A DNA stretch of 64,000 nucleotides from Pseudonocardia endophytica (lineage in GTDB: Bacteria > Actinomycetota > Actinomycetes > Mycobacteriales > Pseudonocardiaceae), in assembly GCF_004339565.1 (NCBI RefSeq), contig NZ_SMFZ01000002.1, forward strand, positions 1,426,001 to 1,490,000, read 5' to 3'. Each line of letters starts with the position of its first letter. Positions within the stretch are counted from its first letter, which is position 1. The notes beneath the pieces are model-generated. The model was not told the DNA's origin. It searched no databases and was given only the letters and a program-made list of their open reading frames with translations. This document shows positions 16,015-23,643 of the stretch, piece by piece. The position numbers were made by a program, and so were the translations under genes.

Positions 16015-16632
16015 CTATCCCGCGAGAAGGCGCTCGCGCAGCATCGCGTTCTCGGCTTCGAGCTCGGTGACCCGGTCGGTGAGCCGGCCCCAGACCTCGT
16101 CGAGCTCGTCGGCCGACCAGCGCGGCGTGATGTGCTGACGGCAGTTCCAGGCCACGCCCTCGACCCGGACGACGATCAGGCGCTCCACGCGCCCGTCGGT
16201 CCGCGGTGCGGTGAGGCGCTCGGTCAGCGGGTCACCCTCGATCGCCGGCACGACCTGGGCGCGGCCGAGGAGCTTCACCCGGGTCCGTGTCGGGTGGTCC
16301 ATGAAGAACGCCGCGACCCGGTCGTCGGTGCGCAGGTTGCCGGTGGTGACGTACTGGCGGTTGCCGCGCACGTCGGCGAACGCGAACCGGTGCTCGTCGA
16401 GGACGTGCACGAACCCGGGCGGCCCTCCGCGGAACTGGATGTACGGCCATCCGGTCTCGCCGACGCTGGCCAGGTGGAACCCGTCGCGGGTGCTCAGGAA
16501 CCGGCGCTCCGGCTCGCCGAGCAGGTCGTCGGGCTCGGGTTCGGTGCCGATGCGGTTGGCCCGGTCGCTGCCGTTCTCGTGCTGCAGGGCCCGGACGGTG
16601 TCGGTGTATGCGAGCTGGGCGAAGCGGCTCAT
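16015..16632 (-). CDS. Pyridoxamine-5'-phosphate-oxidase-fold FMN-binding protein
   Basis: A 205-residue split-barrel flavin-binding protein. The first half includes LSTRDGFHLASVGETGWPYIQ, then FADVRGNRQYVTTGNL and DRVAAFFMDHPTRTRVKLLG, the standard order of strands that bind FMN phosphate. The C-terminus is a short heptad-like helix, RLTDRVTELEAENAMLRERL, that could be a coiled coil. The ATG at 16632 overlaps the stop of the TetR gene by four bases (ATGA), so the two are translationally coupled and the TetR protein probably controls this oxidoreductase. Substrate unknown. Confidence 0.85.
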   Translation of the reverse strand: MSRFAQLAYTDTVRALQHENGSDRANRIGTEPEPDDLLGEPERRFLSTRDGFHLASVGETGWPYIQFRGGPPGFVHVLDEHRFAFADVRGNRQYVTTGNLRTDDRVAAFFMDHPTRTRVKLLGRAQVVPAIEGDPLTERLTAPRTDGRVERLIVVRVEGVAWNCRQHITPRWSADELDEVWGRLTDRVTELEAENAMLRERLLAG

Positions 16633-17177
16633 CGTCTCTCCTCGGGATCCAGCAGTGCCTCGGCGATCCGGCGGGCGTCGCCCGCCGCCCCCGGCCTGCG
16701 CAGTGCAGTGACCATCGCGCCGTCGACCAGCAGCATCAGCTGGTCGGCCAGCCGGGCGTGGCCGGCGTACCCGGCGGCGCTGAGCAGGCCGTCCAGGTAG
16801 TCGGTGACCGATCGTTTGTGGTCGGCGGCGGCGAGGTGCGCGGAACTGGTCGGTTCCGCCGCCTCGACCATCGCGTTGATCGCCGCGCACCCGCGGAAGC
16901 CGGGGGACGCGAACCGGTCGTCCAGCGCGTCGAACACGGCGAGCGGGTGCCCGCCACGGGCTGCGACTTCGTCGGCGAGCCAGGCGCGGAACGCCGCCCC
17001 CGTCGCCTTGATGGTGGCCGTCACCAGGTCGTCCTTGCTCGGGAAGTGACGGTAGAACGACGCCCGCCCGACGCCGGAGCGCGCCAGCAGCGCGTCGACG
17101 CCGACGGCGCGGACGCCCTCGGCGTAGAACATCTCCTCCGCGGTGGCGAGCAGCCGGGCGCGGGCATCGGTGGGCAC
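16629..17177 (-). CDS. TetR-family transcriptional regulator
   Basis: A 182-residue TetR regulator. The N-terminal HTH is at residues about 8-52: LLATAEEMFYAEGVRAVGVD, then LLARSGVGRASFYRHFPSKDDLV in two parts, the classic recognition helix with Y-R-H-F. The C-terminal ligand domain includes FASPGFRGCAAINAMVEAAE, similar to the AcnR/QacR-like groups that regulate oxidoreductases. The start at 17177 lies right next to two direct copies of GATCGGTACCGT, very likely its operator. It is the first gene of a two-gene operon with the FMN-binding protein. Confidence 0.88.
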   Translation of the reverse strand: MPTDARARLLATAEEMFYAEGVRAVGVDALLARSGVGRASFYRHFPSKDDLVTATIKATGAAFRAWLADEVAARGGHPLAVFDALDDRFASPGFRGCAAINAMVEAAEPTSSAHLAAADHKRSVTDYLDGLLSAAGYAGHARLADQLMLLVDGAMVTALRRPGAAGDARRIAEALLDPEERR

Positions 17178-17217
17178 GATCGGTACCGTACACCGATACG
17201 GAACTGATCGGTACCGT
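17178..17217. promoter_or_regulatory. Two 12-bp boxes GATCGGTACCGT, probable TetR operator
   Basis: Identical boxes at 17178-17189 and 17206-17217, 28 bp apart, directly upstream of the TetR start. Between them ACGGAAC forms an imperfect inverted partner of GGTACCGT. The pattern suits a TetR dimer pair repressing its own operon and possibly the divergent rsfS promoter. Confidence 0.6.
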
Positions 17218-17316
17218 TCTGTGGTCCGGAGCTCGTCCGGTTGGTGCGGGCTGGGACACTGGACGGCGCGGGCGCCGACCGTCCGCGGTCAACGAGCGGC
17301 GGGAGACGTGAGGCGA

Positions 17317-17700
17317 GTGACGGCGACACCGGAGTCGATCGAGATGGCGAAGGTCGCGGGCGCGGCCGCGGCGGACAAGCTGGCCGCCGACATCGTGGCG
17401 CTCGACGTGTCCGACCAGCTCGTCATCACGGACTGCTTCGTGCTCGCGTCCGCGCCGAACGAGCGCCAGGTGGACGCCATCGTCGAGGCCGTCGAGGAGA
17501 AGCTCCGCGAGCGCGGGCACAAGCCGACCCGCCGCGAGGGCACACCCGACGGCGGCTGGGTGCTGCTCGACTTCACCGACATCGTCGTGCACGTGATGCA
17601 CACCGAGCAGCGCGGCTTCTACGGGCTGGACCGGCTGTGGAAGGACTGCCCGCGGATCGAGCTCCCGGACGACGTGCCGGCCGGGAACGACGCCGGATGA
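17317..17700 (+). CDS. rsfS: Ribosomal silencing factor RsfS
   Basis: A 127-residue RsfS/YbeB (Iojap) protein that binds ribosomal protein uL14 and blocks subunit joining during starvation. The family landmarks are clear: AADKLAADIVALDVSDQLVI, then DCFVLASAPNERQVDAI, GGWVLLDFTDIVVHVM and RGFYGLDRLWKD. GTG at 17317 is chosen; an in-frame GTG at 17308 sits too close to the GGGAG motif. In mycobacteria nadD precedes rsfS, but here a TetR operon lies upstream. The next gene, gpgP, overlaps the stop by four bases, as in the mycobacterial order. Confidence 0.95.
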   Translation: MTATPESIEMAKVAGAAAADKLAADIVALDVSDQLVITDCFVLASAPNERQVDAIVEAVEEKLRERGHKPTRREGTPDGGWVLLDFTDIVVHVMHTEQRGFYGLDRLWKDCPRIELPDDVPAGNDAG

Positions 17701-18317
17701 CGCTGCGGCGGATCGTGCTCATGCGGCACGGCCAGACCGAGTACAACCTGGACGGCCGGATGCAGGGACATCTGGACACGAAGCTCACCGAGCAGGGTCA
17801 GGCACAGGCCGCGGCGGCCGCTCCGGTGCTGGCCGAGATCCCGCTGGACCGAATCGTCAGCTCCGACCTGTCCCGCGCCCACGAGACGGCACTGGCCGTC
17901 GCCGCGAGCGTCGGGCTGCCGGTGACCACGGACGTCCGGCTGCGCGAGACGCACCTGGGCGACTGGCAGGGCAGCACCACCCGGGAGATCGAGGAGGACT
18001 CGCCGGGCGCGATCGGCGCCTGGCGGGCCGACCCGCGGTGGACCCCGCCGGGCGGCGAGTCCCGTGTGGACGTCGTCGCGCGGTCGATGCCGCTGGTCGA
18101 CGAGCTCGACGCCGAGTTCGCGGCCGACCCGGACGCCCGAGCGGTGCTGCTGGTGGCGCACGGCGGGATGATCGCCGGACTGACCTGCGGCCTGCTGGAC
18201 CTGCCCGAGTCCAGCTGGCCGGTGATCGGCGGGATGGGCAACGCGAAGTGGGCGGTCGTGGCCCGGCGCGACGACCATCCGCGCTGGCGATTGTCCGGGT
18301 ACAACATCGGTGCCTGA
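17697..18317 (+). CDS. gpgP: Histidine phosphatase, probable glucosyl-3-phosphoglycerate phosphatase
   Basis: A 206-residue phosphoglycerate-mutase-like phosphatase. The catalytic RHG motif is in VLMRHGQTEYNLDGRMQGH near residue 9-11; the second arginine is in SSDLSRAHETA, the proton donor glutamate in RETHLGDWQG, and the second histidine in LLVAHGGMIAGL. Position between rsfS and octT equals that of Rv2419c, GpgP, which removes the 3-phosphate from glucosyl-3-phosphoglycerate in methylglucose lipopolysaccharide synthesis. The specific function is therefore from synteny; a generic phosphatase is the alternative. ATG overlaps the rsfS stop (ATGA), and its own stop overlaps octT by eight bases. 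Confidence 0.85.
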   Translation: MTLRRIVLMRHGQTEYNLDGRMQGHLDTKLTEQGQAQAAAAAPVLAEIPLDRIVSSDLSRAHETALAVAASVGLPVTTDVRLRETHLGDWQGSTTREIEEDSPGAIGAWRADPRWTPPGGESRVDVVARSMPLVDELDAEFAADPDARAVLLVAHGGMIAGLTCGLLDLPESSWPVIGGMGNAKWAVVARRDDHPRWRLSGYNIGA

Positions 18318-19038
18318 CCCACTCGTCGTCGTACTCGGGGACTCGCTGGCCTTCCACGGGCCCGACCGCCCGGAGCCCGCCGACGACCCGCGGCTGTGGC
18401 CGCACGTCGCGGCCGCCGCGCTCGGCGGGCGCGCGGAGATCGTCGCCCGCTCGGGGTGGACGGCGCGGCACGTCTGGCAGGCCGTGGCCGAGGACCCCCG
18501 GGTGTGGGTGCTGCTGCGGCACGCCGACGTCCTCGTGCTCGGCGCGTCCGGGATGGACGCGCTGCCGTCGCCGTTGCCGACGGCGGTGCGCGAGCTGATC
18601 CCGTCGCTGCGGCCCGCGCCGCTACGCCGCGTCGTCCGCGACGGGTACCTGCGGGCGCAGCCCCGGCTGTCCCGCGCGTTCGCGACACTGCCCGGGGGAG
18701 GGCCCGCCGGCCTGCCCGCGCGGCTGACCGTCGACTACCTGGAGCGCTGCCGGGTGGCGGTGGGCGCCGTCCGGCCGGGGTTGCCGCTGCTCACGCTGCT
18801 GCCGTCGGTGCACAGGGCCGGGGTCTACGGCGGTGCGCACCCGCACCGCCCGCCGACCCTTCGTGCCGTCCGGTCGTGGGCGCGTGCGCACGGGGTGGCG
18901 GAGCTGGACGTCGCGCCGCTGGTCGCGGAGCACGTCCTCGCCGGGTACGGCAACCCGGACGGGATGCACTGGGGGTGGGCGGGGCACCGGGCCGTTGGCG
19001 AGGCGCTCGCCGTCGAGCTGTCCGGGATCCTGACGTGA
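18310..19038 (+). CDS. octT: SGNH-type acyltransferase, probable diglucosylglycerate octanoyltransferase
   Basis: A 242-residue SGNH hydrolase-fold protein: block I VVVLGDSLAFHG with the catalytic Ser at residue 11, block II-like RSGWTARHVW, block III VLVLGASGMDAL, and block V DGMHWGWAGH with the Asp-His pair near 217-220. No signal peptide, so cytoplasmic. The order rsfS-gpgP-this gene matches Rv2418c, OctT, which octanoylates diglucosylglycerate early in methylglucose lipopolysaccharide synthesis. The name rests on synteny plus fold. Starts with GTG overlapping gpgP and ends overlapping the FGGY kinase start, so all four genes form one operon. Confidence 0.8.
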   Translation: MPDPLVVVLGDSLAFHGPDRPEPADDPRLWPHVAAAALGGRAEIVARSGWTARHVWQAVAEDPRVWVLLRHADVLVLGASGMDALPSPLPTAVRELIPSLRPAPLRRVVRDGYLRAQPRLSRAFATLPGGGPAGLPARLTVDYLERCRVAVGAVRPGLPLLTLLPSVHRAGVYGGAHPHRPPTLRAVRSWARAHGVAELDVAPLVAEHVLAGYGNPDGMHWGWAGHRAVGEALAVELSGILT

Positions 19039-20474
19039 CGTTCCTCGGCATCGACCTCGGCACGACGTCGGTCAAGGCCGCCGTGTTCCGTCCCGACGGC
19101 ACGCGGGTCGCCGGAGCGTCCCGGCCGCACCCGACGCACCGGCCGGAACCCGGCTTCGCCGAGCAGCACGCGTCGGACTGGTGGGACGGGCTCTCGTCGG
19201 TGATCTCCTCGCTGTCGGATGCTCTCGACGGGCTGACCGCCGTCGGTGTCTGTAGTCAGGTCAACACGCACGTGCTGTGTGGTTCCTCCGGGGAGGCCCT
19301 GCACCCGGCCATCACGTGGCAGGACCGGCGGTGCGCGTCCGTTCTGTCCTCCCTGGAGTCGCGCCTCTCGCCGTCCGCCCGGGCGGACGTTCGCGGTGGG
19401 CTGGGAACGATCGACGTGACGCATCCCGCCGCGCGGCTGGAGTGGCTCACCGCGAACCGGCCGTCCGCACGCGACTCCGCGCGGTGGCTCCTGTCGCCGA
19501 AGGACCTGCTCGTCCTGTGGCTCACCGGGACCGCGGCGGCCGACCCGATCTCGTCGATCGGTCTGGTCGACGCGTCCGGTACGTATCCATCCTGGTTGGA
19601 CTCGCTGGTGCCCGGACTGACGGCGCTGTTGCCGCCGCTCGGCGACCCGGCAGCGGTCGCCGGGACGACGACGGGTGCGGGCGGCCTCCCGCCCGGACTG
19701 CCTGTCGCGCACGGAACGATGGACGCCTGGGCTGGCCTGCTCGGCGGCGGCGTGGCCGGGCCGGGCGACGCGATCGACATCGCCGGCACGTCCGAGGTCG
19801 TCGCGATGGCGTCCGGTCCGGGCGGCGGCGCCCCGGGGATCGTGACGTTCCCTCCGTGGCGCGACCTGCACGTCCACGCCGGGCCGACACAGGCCGGTGG
19901 CGACGCGCTCGACTGGGTCGCGCGCCTTCTCGATCGGTCGCTCACCGACGCACTCGCCCTCGCCGCATCCACCGGCCCCGGGGCGGGCGGCGTCGTGTTC
20001 CTGCCGCAACTGGCCGGGGAGCGCGCGCCGTTGTGGGACCCGCATCTGCGTGCCCACTGGATCGGAGCAACGTCCGAGACCGGACCCGCAGAGCTGGCGC
20101 GCGCCGGACTGGAGGGCGTCGCGCACGCGGCTCGGCACGTCCTGGAGGCGGTCGAGTCGGCGGGCGGTTCGACGGCGTCGTCGCTCGCCGTCTGCGGGGG
20201 TGGCGCGGCCAGCGACCTGTGGTGCCAGGTCAAGGCCGACGTGCTCGACCGTCCTCTGCGCCGGACCGCCGAACGCGACGCGGGCGTACTCGGGGCCGCG
20301 ATGCTCGGGGCCCTCGCTGCAGGTGAGGCGGCGACGATCCCGGAACTCGCTGCGCGGATGGTCCGTACGGAGTGCGAGTTCGTGCCCGACCCCGCAGTGC
20401 GTGACCTCTACGACGACGCCCACGCCCGCTATCGCGAGGCCCAACGCCGTCTGTCGGACCTGTACGTGCCCTGA
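19035..20474 (+). CDS. FGGY-family carbohydrate kinase (xylulokinase-like)
   Basis: A 479-residue sugar kinase. N-terminal ATPase motif LGIDLGTTSVKAAVF at residues 3-17, substrate region TWQDRR near 95, FGGY signature part 1 with GTMDAWAGLLGGG near 225, and the C-terminal adenosine motif VCGGGAASDLWCQVKADVL near 385. The sequence is nearest xylulokinase/gluconokinase types, but the sugar is not determined. GTG start overlaps the octT stop (GTGA). M. tuberculosis has a degV gene in this position; here the kinase takes its place. No other sugar genes are nearby, so the substrate is unknown. Confidence 0.85.
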   Translation: MTFLGIDLGTTSVKAAVFRPDGTRVAGASRPHPTHRPEPGFAEQHASDWWDGLSSVISSLSDALDGLTAVGVCSQVNTHVLCGSSGEALHPAITWQDRRCASVLSSLESRLSPSARADVRGGLGTIDVTHPAARLEWLTANRPSARDSARWLLSPKDLLVLWLTGTAAADPISSIGLVDASGTYPSWLDSLVPGLTALLPPLGDPAAVAGTTTGAGGLPPGLPVAHGTMDAWAGLLGGGVAGPGDAIDIAGTSEVVAMASGPGGGAPGIVTFPPWRDLHVHAGPTQAGGDALDWVARLLDRSLTDALALAASTGPGAGGVVFLPQLAGERAPLWDPHLRAHWIGATSETGPAELARAGLEGVAHAARHVLEAVESAGGSTASSLAVCGGGAASDLWCQVKADVLDRPLRRTAERDAGVLGAAMLGALAAGEAATIPELAARMVRTECEFVPDPAVRDLYDDAHARYREAQRRLSDLYVP

Positions 20475-20490
20475 GGTCCCTGTCCCGCCC

Positions 20491-20645
20491 GCCCCGCTCC
20501 AGCCCGCCCCGCTCCAGCCCGCCCCGCTCCAGCCCGCCCCGCTCCAGCCCGGCCCGCTCCAGCCCGGCCCGGCCGGCTTCTGCCCGGCCCGGCCGGCTTC
20601 TGCCCGCCCGCCTGCTGCGCGGCCCGCCCGCCTGCTGCGCGGCCC
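20491..20645. repeat. C-rich tandem repeats: 15-bp x5, then 20-bp x2 and 20-bp x2
   Basis: GCCCCGCTCCAGCCC occurs four times in exact tandem (20491-20550) plus one near copy to 20565. Two exact copies of a 20-mer starting GGCCCGGCCGGC follow (20566-20605), then two exact copies of a 20-mer starting CGCCCGCCTGCT (20606-20645). Adenine is nearly absent from the plus strand. The complement of two adjacent 15-bp units has four G-runs of 3-4 with loops of 7, 1 and 7, fitting a G-quadruplex pattern. Confidence 0.85.
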
Positions 20646-20682
20646 GCCCGGCCCGCTTCGTGCCGGCCCGCTCCGTGGCGCC

Positions 20683-20982
20683 CCGCTCCTGCCCGGCCCG
20701 CCCCGCTCGCCCGGCTGCTGCCCGGTTCGGCCGGCTGCTGCGCGGCTCGGCCGGTTCTGGCCCGGCCCGCTCCGTGCTAGCCGGCTTCGTGTCGCCTCGC
20801 TCCTGCCCGGTTGTCCCGCTCGCCCGGCTGCTGCCCGGTTCGGCCGGCTGCTGCGCGGCTCGCCCGGCTCTGGCCCGGCCCGCCTCGTGCCGCCTCGCTC
20901 CTGCCCGGCTGCCCCGCTCGCCCGGCTGCTGCGCGGTTCGGCCGGCTGCTGCTCGGCTCGCCCGGCTTCTGCCCGTTCCGCC
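20683..20982. repeat. Three decaying ~100-bp C-rich repeats
   Basis: Three copies begin CGCTCCTGCCCGG at 20683, 20798 and 20896. They share CCGCTCGCCCGGCTGCTG and TTCGGCCGGCTGCTG, and are 115, 98 and about 87 bp long. They continue the composition of the preceding short repeats, suggesting expansion by slippage and later decay. Confidence 0.75.
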
Positions 20983-21123
20983 CCGCTCCGGCCCGCCCGC
21001 CCGCTCCGGCCCGGCCCGCCCGCCCCGCTCCTTTCCGCCCGGTCCTGCCCGGATGCAGCCCTGACGTCCCAGGCCATCGCGGGGTGCGTCGCGGATGTGC
21101 TGCGCGGCCAGCGGAGCGGCCCG

Positions 21124-21482
21124 TGATCGGCGGGACTGGCTGGAGCGCGCCACTGGTGGCGGGTGTGCGCCGGTTCCGCTGATCACGGGGATGCGTGCGT
21201 CGCCGACCCATCGCATGACCGGCGGGAGTGGCCGGAGCGCGCCACTGGTGGCGCGTTGGTGCCGGTTCCGCTGATCATGGCGCTCGCGGGTGTGCTGCGC
21301 GGCCGGCTGCGTGGCTCGTGATCGGCGGGAGTGGCTGGAGCGCGCCAGTGGTGGCGCGTTGGTGCCGGTTCCGCTGATCATGGCGCTCGCGGGTGTGTTG
21401 TGCGGCAGCGGCGTGGCTCGTGATCGGCGGGAGTGGCCGGGGCGCGCCACTGGGGGCGCGTTGGTGCCGGTTCCGCTGATCA
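21124..21482. repeat. Four 62-bp palindromic elements in tandem
   Basis: Exactly 62-bp copies lie at 21124-21185, 21216-21277, 21319-21380 and 21421-21482. Each starts TGATCGGCGG (TGACC in copy 2) and ends CCGCTGATCA, an imperfect inverted pair. The centre is a hairpin, CGCGCCA-N4-TGGCGCG, with small variations in the arms. Spacers are 30, 41 and 40 bp; the last two are near identical to each other. This looks like a REP-type or small mobile repeat family rather than CRISPR. Confidence 0.85.
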
Positions 21483-21598
21483 TGGTCCGGTCCATCCAGC
21501 GGTGCCGGGTCGAGGGTGCACAGCGGGGCCGCTCCACCGGCATCGCTCCCGGCGCAACACCTCCAGGTCGGCGAGCCCGTCTCCGTGGCCCACCCACC

Positions 21599-21676
21599 GT
21601 CGTCACAGGGCATCGCCGCACATCGCAGGTCCCACAAGGTCTGCGAGGTCGACGGGCGGCCTGCGAGGTCCGGCCC
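21599..21676. repeat. 78-bp dispersed repeat, copy outside the gene
   Basis: Aligns without gaps to two copies inside the sirohydrochlorin chelatase gene (45139-45216 and 45235-45312): about 54 and 53 of 78 positions identical by hand count. It contains CCTGCGAGG near its end, the inverse of the CCTCGCAGG at the start of the chelatase copies. A more degenerate copy appears to precede it at about 21528-21596. Confidence 0.75.
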
Positions 21677-21849
21677 GGTTCCTGCTCCACACCGCCGGGT
21701 ACGGCCGGCGGCCCACCCTCGCACACCGCCCCGACGACATCGGTGTGTGATCGACCATCCGCCCGGCGGTTGTCCCCAACCCGGTCGACGCGTCCACAGA
21801 CAGCACATCCGCCCTGGCGAGGGGCGTGCGTGGACCTAGCGTCGACGGC

Positions 21850-23643
21850 GTGTCCAGGACAGACGGCGGGCGGGACCCGGCGAGCCGATTGGCCGCTCTG
21901 CGTGCGGCGCCGGCATCCGCGGCACCGGGTCCGGCGGCACTCGGGACTGCCGGGGCGCCGCCACGCGCGACCGCTCCGGGGAACGCCCCGGACACCGTGC
22001 CGGTCCGTCCGGCCGCACTGTCCCGACCGGGTGAGGAAGCCCGTGAGCCCACGTCGTTCGGAGCCGGGCCGGAGGACCCGCGTCAGGGCGCTCGATGGCG
22101 AGCCGGGCCGTATCGGCATCGAGTCGGGTCGGCATGGATCACGGCGGGACGGCCCGGCTCGGCGTGGGCGGATCGGTCGGATGGATCGGTTCATCCGCAG
22201 CCCGACCGACAGGACCGCGGGCGGGGCGGCCGACGCCCGGACCCCCACGAACCCGGCGAGCCGGGCCGCGCCACGCGAGCCGGGCCGGCGGACGACCCGA
22301 CGCGGGATCGCCCGGAGCCCGGCCGATCACGTCGCGACGGGGTCGGAGCGACGGACCTCGGTGAGGTCGACGCCGCGCACGAAGCGGCGCGTCGTGACGG
22401 GCGCAGATCGGCCCCGGTGCCTCCGGACGGCGCACGGAGACCTGGGCCGGCGCAGGCCCGATCCGACCGGAGCGGGCCTCGGTGGGAGAGGCCCGCACCG
22501 GTCTCGGCGCAGTGGCGACGCGAGGACGGACCCGACCCACAGGGCCAGGGCGGATCATCTCGGCCCGCCCGATCGGGAGGGTTCCCCTCGCGCTCGGACG
22601 GAGGAGGTGGCGATCGCGGCGTCGCGGAGCCGGCTGACCGGAGCGGGACGGAGTGGGACGACGCCGTCGAGCCCGACCACCTCGGCTGGGCGGACCCGGA
22701 GTGGGACGGACCAGTGCGCCGGTCGGGTCGATCCGGTCCGACGTGGGACGAGCGCGACGGCCGTCGGGACGAGCGCGCCGGCTATCGGGCCGACCGGGAT
22801 CGGAGCGGAACCGACCGCAGCCCGTCCCGCCGCGGCCGGGCGCGCCGGAACACGCCCGAGCCACGCCGCCGTGTCGACCGCCTGGTGGTCCGGTGGCTCC
22901 CGGCCCCGATCGCGGCGCGGCTCGACCCCGGGCGCGCGGGAGCGGTCGCGCTCGTGCTGGTGGTCGTCGTCGCGGCGGTCGTCGCTGCCGTCGGGGTATG
23001 GGCGGCACGTCCGGAGGTGCAGCCGATCGGCGGCCTGCCAGCGGTGTCCGGTGGGGCCGCGGCCGCGGCCGGACCGCCCGAGGCGACTCCGGGCGGCGCC
23101 GCCCCACCGGCCGCGCCCGGGAGCCCGGTCGTGGTGAGCGTCGTCGGGAAGGTCGCCCGGCCCGGTCTGGTCCGGGTCACCGACGGCGCCCGGGTCGCGG
23201 ACGCGGTCGACGCCGCCGGCGGGGCCCTGCCCGGGGTGGACATGTCGGTGCTCAACCTGGCCCGGCGGGTCGGCGACGGCGAGCAGATCGCGGTGGGCGT
23301 ACCACCCGCGTCGGATGCCGCGCCGGGAGCCGGCCCGGCGTCCGGACGGGAGCCCGGTGCGGCACCCGGAGAGCCGCTTCCGGCGAGCGGATCGGCGTCC
23401 GGCGCGGCCCCGGGAGGGGCATCGAGCGGAGGAGGAGGTACCGCTCCCGGCGGGAAGGTCGACCTGAACACGGCGACCGCCGCCGACCTGGACGCCCTGC
23501 CCGGCGTCGGCCCGGCCACCGCGACGAAGATCCTGGACTGGCGAGCGAAGAACGGCCGGTTCACGCGCATCGAACAGCTGCGCGAGGTCGACGGCATCGG
23601 CGAGCGCAAGTATGCGCAGCTCAGCGGACTGGTGACGGTGTGA
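21850..23643 (+). CDS. comEA: ComEA-type DNA-binding competence protein with long N-terminal region
   Basis: A 597-residue protein. The first about 350 residues are low-complexity, rich in Arg, Pro, Asp and Gly. Then comes one transmembrane segment (AVALVLVVVVAAVVAAVGVW near 365-385), an SLBB-like domain (VSVVGKVARPGLVRVTDGA near 440) and a C-terminal helix-hairpin-helix, VDLNTATAADLDALPGVGPA, ending in a second HhH. ComEA binds incoming DNA at the cell surface and hands it to ComEC, which follows directly. The C-terminal 240 residues are secure; GTG at 21850 is only the most upstream reasonable start, and a start closer to the membrane segment is possible because the extension resembles GC-driven open frame. 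Confidence 0.85.
   Translation: MSRTDGGRDPASRLAALRAAPASAAPGPAALGTAGAPPRATAPGNAPDTVPVRPAALSRPGEEAREPTSFGAGPEDPRQGARWRAGPYRHRVGSAWITAGRPGSAWADRSDGSVHPQPDRQDRGRGGRRPDPHEPGEPGRATRAGPADDPTRDRPEPGRSRRDGVGATDLGEVDAAHEAARRDGRRSAPVPPDGARRPGPAQARSDRSGPRWERPAPVSAQWRREDGPDPQGQGGSSRPARSGGFPSRSDGGGGDRGVAEPADRSGTEWDDAVEPDHLGWADPEWDGPVRRSGRSGPTWDERDGRRDERAGYRADRDRSGTDRSPSRRGRARRNTPEPRRRVDRLVVRWLPAPIAARLDPGRAGAVALVLVVVVAAVVAAVGVWAARPEVQPIGGLPAVSGGAAAAAGPPEATPGGAAPPAAPGSPVVVSVVGKVARPGLVRVTDGARVADAVDAAGGALPGVDMSVLNLARRVGDGEQIAVGVPPASDAAPGAGPASGREPGAAPGEPLPASGSASGAAPGGASSGGGGTAPGGKVDLNTATAADLDALPGVGPATATKILDWRAKNGRFTRIEQLREVDGIGERKYAQLSGLVTV

Larger units (their letters stand above)
20475..21849. other. Non-coding repeat island between the FGGY kinase and comEA
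   Basis: About 1.37 kb without a credible gene. It consists of a C-rich compound minisatellite (20491-20982), four 62-bp hairpin elements (21124-21482), a 78-bp repeat (21599-21676) preceded by a degenerate copy near 21528-21596, and the comEA leader (21677-21849), where I see no recognisable promoter. Long open frames cross it on both strands, but they translate to low-complexity Arg/Pro/Ala sequence with visible DNA-level repeats. Confidence 0.75.

Noticed and set aside
20475..21200. Collagen- or PE/PPE-like proline/arginine-rich protein encoded by the C-rich repeats
   Set aside because: Repeat units of 15, 20 and about 100 bp do not keep one frame, no start with a ribosome binding site exists, and the tract has no coding-type third-position bias.
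21124..21482. CRISPR-like array: four equal repeats with 30-41 bp spacers
   Set aside because: The repeat is 62 bp, longer than known CRISPR repeats, two spacers are nearly identical to each other, and no cas gene is in the window.
18825..22248. Very long open frames on the minus strand across the FGGY kinase and repeat island
   Set aside because: They are antisense to clear genes or translate DNA repeats into Arg/Pro/Gly-rich sequence without domains; high G+C makes long chance frames common.
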